DNA of 64,000 bases from Clostridiales bacterium. Lineage in GTDB: Bacteria; Bacillota; Clostridia; TANB77; CAG-508. The notes beneath the pieces were generated by a model. That model did not search any database. It was not told where the DNA came from and worked only from the letters and a program-made list of their open reading frames with translations. Both the position numbers and the translations under genes were made by a program. The stretch is taken from the NCBI GenBank assembly GCA_003525075.1, contig DQFO01000021.1, positions 1-64,000 of the forward strand, written 5' to 3'. This document shows, one piece after another, positions 61,186 to 64,000 of this stretch; position 1 is the first letter of the stretch, and every line of letters starts with the position of its first letter.

Positions 61186-61710
61186 CTAAGCATTTACAAT
61201 TCTTTTTCTTGCAACTACTGCTGATACAGCAACTAATGCTACTACTGTTGTAGCTAAAACTACTACGTTTACAACATTTCCTGTATAAGCTAATTTTCCA
61301 TTAGTATTTGAAACTGTTTCTACTAATTTTCCATCATTGTTGTAAATAGCAACTGATTTTTTGTTGAAAACTAATTTTAAGTCAACAATTTTTGCTGCTT
61401 CTGTTGCAATTGATTTTACTTCATTTTTTTGAGCCTTTGTTAATTTGTCATAATTTGTTACTCCAGCTTTTTCCATTACAGCTATTGCTTCATCAGCTTT
61501 TGTTAATATTTCATTTGCTTGAGCATCTGTTACTGGATTTTCTTTTAAATATCTTTCGATTTTTACTTTATCTGCTGAAGTCATTCCATATTTTGATCCT
61601 TTTGCATATAATTCATCAGCTAATGTTGATGATGTAGCAGCATTTACGCCTGTTGCTAAAGCCATTATTGTTATTATAGCTAATAAAGCTATTGTTAATG
61701 TCTTTTTCAT
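61186..61710 (-). CDS. Small sortase-anchored surface protein (LAYTG signal)
   Basis: A 174-residue protein with a signal peptide (MKKTLTIALLAIITIMALAT onward to NAATS), a helical, Lys/Ala-rich mature domain (about 27-120), and a C-terminal sorting signal LAYTGN followed by a membrane helix and the basic tail ARKRIVNA. LAYTG is a variant of LPXTG. The second ATG (61710) has proper spacing from GGGAG. Domain function unknown; the adjacent sortase is the likely anchor enzyme. Confidence 0.8.
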   Translation of the reverse strand: MKKTLTIALLAIITIMALATGVNAATSSTLADELYAKGSKYGMTSADKVKIERYLKENPVTDAQANEILTKADEAIAVMEKAGVTNYDKLTKAQKNEVKSIATEAAKIVDLKLVFNKKSVAIYNNDGKLVETVSNTNGKLAYTGNVVNVVVLATTVVALVAVSAVVARKRIVNA

Positions 61711-61748
61711 TTTCATTCTCCCTTTCTTCTTTTAAAATTTTCTTCTTC

Positions 61749-61777
61749 ATTATAGCATTATATGTTTTTTTATGCAA
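61749..61777 (-). promoter_or_regulatory. Promoter of the LAYTG substrate gene
   Basis: TTGCAT (61777-61772), a 17-bp spacer and TATAAT (61754-61749) with an extended TGC. Confidence 0.75.
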
Positions 61778-61794
61778 TACTTTTTTTGATTTTT

Positions 61795-62625
61795 TTATTT
61801 AATTTCGATATTTTTATATCTTATTAAACTTATTGTTCCAATAGCAACTGCTACTAATACAATTAATGCTACTGTTGTTGCACCTGTTTTTGGTAATTCT
61901 TTTTCTTGTGATACTGTTGTGTCTTGTGTTGTTTTTTCTGTTGTATTATCTGTTTTTGCTGTATTTGTTATTATTTCTAATTCATCTTTTTTGTTATCAT
62001 CTTTCGTTGTTTCTGTATTTTTTTGATCATCTTTCGTTGTTTCTGTATTTTTTTGTTCATCTTTTGTTTCTTCTGTTTTGTCTGCCTTTGGAACAACAGC
62101 TACTTGTGTTACTAATTTAGGTGTGTCATATTCATTTTTTCCATCTGTAAGTTCTTCAACTTTTAAAACAACTCCTGTTGTTGTTACATTTTCCAATCCT
62201 TCTTTGAATGTAAGTGTTATTTCTGCAACATCTTCACCATCTTTTGGTGTTCTATTTGCTTCTACAAGAAGTCTACCAGATTCTTCACTAAATTGTACTG
62301 TATAACCGTTTAAAGCTTTTATATCATTTTGTGTTAATTGATTAAAATATACATCACTATATTCAAAAATTCCCTTAAACATACATATTCCACTTGTATC
62401 TATTGACTCTAATTTATCATATCCTATTACTACTTTTACCTCTTTTGTTACATCTTCTACTTCAACTTTTTCTGTTGTCTTTAGTGTTATACTTGAGTCT
62501 TTTGAAGTTGATTCACTTGTTGTTTGTGTTGTTTGTTCTGTACTTTTTGTTTCGTCTGCAAATACATTAACTCCTACACTTATTAGCATCATTGCTATAA
62601 TTATACTTGCTAATATTTTTTTCAT
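61795..62625 (-). CDS. Sortase-anchored surface protein with cohesin-like domain (LPKTG signal)
   Basis: A 276-residue protein. It has a signal peptide (1-23), a Thr/Ser-rich spacer, and a beta-rich domain (about 60-165) with MFKGIFEYSDVYFNQL and SEESGRLLVEANRTPKDGED, which resembles cohesin folds. A Thr/Lys/Glu stalk (about 185-235) contains the tandem repeat QKNTETTKDD. The sorting signal is LPKTGA, then a membrane helix and RYKNIEIK. Substrate for the sortase at 60443. AGGAGG ribosome site. Confidence 0.85.
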   Translation of the reverse strand: MKKILASIIIAMMLISVGVNVFADETKSTEQTTQTTSESTSKDSSITLKTTEKVEVEDVTKEVKVVIGYDKLESIDTSGICMFKGIFEYSDVYFNQLTQNDIKALNGYTVQFSEESGRLLVEANRTPKDGEDVAEITLTFKEGLENVTTTGVVLKVEELTDGKNEYDTPKLVTQVAVVPKADKTEETKDEQKNTETTKDDQKNTETTKDDNKKDELEIITNTAKTDNTTEKTTQDTTVSQEKELPKTGATTVALIVLVAVAIGTISLIRYKNIEIK

Positions 62626-62661
62626 TTTTCTTTTGCCTCCTTCTTTTTATTTATCCATTAA

Positions 62662-62690
62662 ATTGTAACATTTTTTGCCGTATTCGACAA
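62662..62690 (-). promoter_or_regulatory. Promoter of the LPKTG substrate gene
   Basis: TTGTCG (62690-62685), a 17-bp spacer and TACAAT (62667-62662) with TG one base upstream. Two further TGTTACA-type motifs lie at 62711-62717 and 62722-62728. Confidence 0.5.
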
Positions 62691-62745
62691 TATTTTTTTG
62701 TTTAAGTTTTTGTTACATTTGTGTTACAAAATTATTACAAAAAAT

Positions 62746-62788
62746 AAAACTTAGAATTGTCATTTTAAAACAATCAATTCTAAGTTTT
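62746..62788 (-). terminator. Terminator of the ATPase-RloB unit
   Basis: A perfect 14-bp stem AAAACTTAGAATTG (62746-62759 with 62775-62788) and a T tract on the minus strand, 3 bp after the RloB-like stop. Confidence 0.85.
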
Positions 62789-62791
62789 TTC

Positions 62792-63451
62792 TTATAATAT
62801 CTCACAATCATTTAGTATTTTTTCAATACTTTCATTTATTTCTAAATCTGGATTTTCTTTATAATAAATATATTTTCCATATTTTATTTGTTTGTTATAT
62901 TCTTTGTTATGATCTCTTATTTTTTCAGCTCTTTTTATTGCATTTATAATATCTTCCAATGTAATTTGTTCAACTACTCTCTTAAAGTTTTTTTCTTCTT
63001 TATATTCATCAAGACTTTTAAAATCTTCATCAAATATTTCATTTATATATTTTAAATATTGTTTTTTATCTGTTAATGGTCCTTTTAAATCTTTTTTGTG
63101 CAAAATTATCCAAAGTTCAAATGTAAAATTACTATATCCTAATTTATATTTTAAACTATTATTAATTTTCGAAACTTCTTTCATATCATCTAAAATCTTA
63201 TGAAATTTTTTTACATCATCTTCTGAATCACTTTCATAATCACATAAATGATATACCTCTTCTTCAGTTATATTTGCTAATGTTTTGGCATATCTTGTTG
63301 GCATTAATTTTTTATGTTTTAATTTTACTGTACAAGTTGCTTTAGAACAGTTATTAATTAATTTTTGTAAATAGTCTAAATACCAGCCTTCTGTATCTCC
63401 TTCAACAGAAAAATAATAATTTTTATTTGTTTTTAATTTTTTTGCACACAT
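62792..63451 (-). CDS. RloB-like protein (AbiL-type abortive infection, second subunit)
   Basis: A 219-residue soluble protein. FSVEGDTEGWYLDYLQKLI (14-32) matches the RloB signature, with Glu17 and Glu21 as likely TOPRIM-type metal ligands. Later RloB-like features are VYHLCDYESDSEDD (acidic cluster), LGYSNFTFELWIILH, and KKDLKGPLTDKKQYLK. RloB-family proteins pair with AAA ATPases in AbiL and related phage-defence systems; a nucleolytic role is inferred from the fold. It starts 9 bp after the ATPase stop. Confidence 0.8.
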   Translation of the reverse strand: MCAKKLKTNKNYYFSVEGDTEGWYLDYLQKLINNCSKATCTVKLKHKKLMPTRYAKTLANITEEEVYHLCDYESDSEDDVKKFHKILDDMKEVSKINNSLKYKLGYSNFTFELWIILHKKDLKGPLTDKKQYLKYINEIFDEDFKSLDEYKEEKNFKRVVEQITLEDIINAIKRAEKIRDHNKEYNKQIKYGKYIYYKENPDLEINESIEKILNDCEIL

Positions 63452-63460
63452 TTATATTTA

Positions 63461-64000
63461 TTACTTCCTTTCTTGATTCATATATTCTTCAAATATATCT
63501 GAAAAGTCAACATCAGTGATTGCACCATATTTGTTTATAAAATAATTTTTTAAATAATTTTCTCCATTTCTTACTCCATTTTTTCCACTTGTTCCAAAAT
63601 CTGATAATGAATATAATATACTTTCTTTTTCTTCTTTTTCTACAAATTTTATTTCATCTCTTCTAAAAAGATTTTTATTTAAGAAAATTGGATTATGTGT
63701 ATTAAATATTAATTGAGCTCCATTTTTGTTTATTTCATCATTATGGAAAATTTTTATAAAACTCATTATTATCATTGGATGCAAAGACGCATCTAACTCA
63801 TCTACTAATAATGTTGCACCTCTTTTCATTGTTGCCATCATAAGTGGAAAAATATCTAATAATCTAAGTGTTCCAAATGACTCAAAAAACTCTGCTGGAA
63901 CAACTATACCTTTTTCATCTATAGTTTTTATTACAGATACTGGAAATATTAAGTCTTTTTTATCTGTTATTGGATATGCTATTTTTTCAGATGTTAATCC
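63461..64000 (-). CDS. AAA-family ATPase, C-terminal part (AbiLi/RloA-like), cut by window edge
   Basis: At least 179 codons are open to the right edge, so the N-terminal Walker A lies outside the window. The visible part has ESFGTLRLLDIFPLM (family segment after the signature), Walker B LLVDELDASLHPMI, LIFNTHNPIFLNKNLFRRDE with the switch His, and FVEKEEKESILYSLSDFGT. This is the AAA_15/AAA_21 type of ATPase found in abortive-infection and OLD-like systems. An internal ATG at 63841 is not the start because the frame continues upstream. Translation is coupled to the RloB-like gene by a 9-bp gap. Confidence 0.85.
   Translation of the reverse strand, partial: GLTSEKIAYPITDKKDLIFPVSVIKTIDEKGIVVPAEFFESFGTLRLLDIFPLMMATMKRGATLLVDELDASLHPMIIMSFIKIFHNDEINKNGAQLIFNTHNPIFLNKNLFRRDEIKFVEKEEKESILYSLSDFGTSGKNGVRNGENYLKNYFINKYGAITDVDFSDIFEEYMNQERK

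Overview
The window looks like chromosome of a very AT-rich, endospore-forming member of the Clostridia (Bacillota), probably an uncultured or gut-type lineage. The evidence is an alpha/beta small acid-soluble spore protein, SpoIVB, a HrcA/CIRCE-controlled clpB, RemA, AddA, sortase anchoring, a CpsBCD-type tyrosine phosphoregulation module, and strong AGGAGG-like ribosome sites with TTGACA/TATAAT promoters. Nearly every gene is on the minus strand; only three convincing genes are on the plus strand. No rRNA, tRNA, CRISPR array, insertion sequence or replication origin is visible, and no gap between genes exceeds 300 bases.

Layout from left to right. Positions 1-2450 hold two tandem paralogues of a surface protein with a pilin-like N-terminus (one cut by the window edge), each preceded by a promoter region bracketed by a pair of 19-bp palindromes. 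Positions 2451-16409 carry a coiled-coil protein, clpB, the dxs-mgtE pair, a peptidoglycan glycosyltransferase, a SleB-like wall hydrolase, tyrS, three small orphan genes, an iron-dependent alcohol dehydrogenase and def. Positions 16504-20464 form the conserved priA/gmk/rpoZ/remA cluster. A frameshifted mini-gene, addA, a nested palindromic element and sbcCD follow to 28608. Positions 28755-36141 hold small proteins and the queA-tgt operon, which also encodes an unknown protein, a WG-repeat protein and two membrane proteins. Next come an orphan VirD4/TraG-type ATPase, a metal-export-type permease, obg, trpS and spoIVB.

The most distinctive region is 45213-55628, an eleven-gene operon for a divergent Tad-like secretion or pilus machine. 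In transcription order it encodes a CpaB-like SAF protein, two TadZ-like ATPase relatives with degenerate P-loops, a TadA-like motor ATPase with its own N-terminal membrane helix, a fused double TadB/TadC-like platform protein, and six small membrane-anchored proteins. Three of these six share the start MENATKALL and a fourth starts MENAVDSL. No prepilin peptidase or recognisable prepilin cleavage site is present. Three helically phased TGTAATAT repeats lie upstream of its promoter.

After a HAD phosphatase and the spore protein gene, 57179-62625 is a cell-surface module: a class D-like sortase, an unknown membrane protein, a CpsC/CpsD/CpsB-type polymerisation and tyrosine-kinase/phosphatase set, and two sortase substrates ending in LAYTG and LPKTG signals. 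The right edge (62792-64000) holds a RloB-family protein and the C-terminal part of an AAA ATPase, resembling an AbiL-type abortive-infection pair.

Functional names come from recognised motifs and family knowledge, not from database searches. Promoters, operators and terminators were read by eye.
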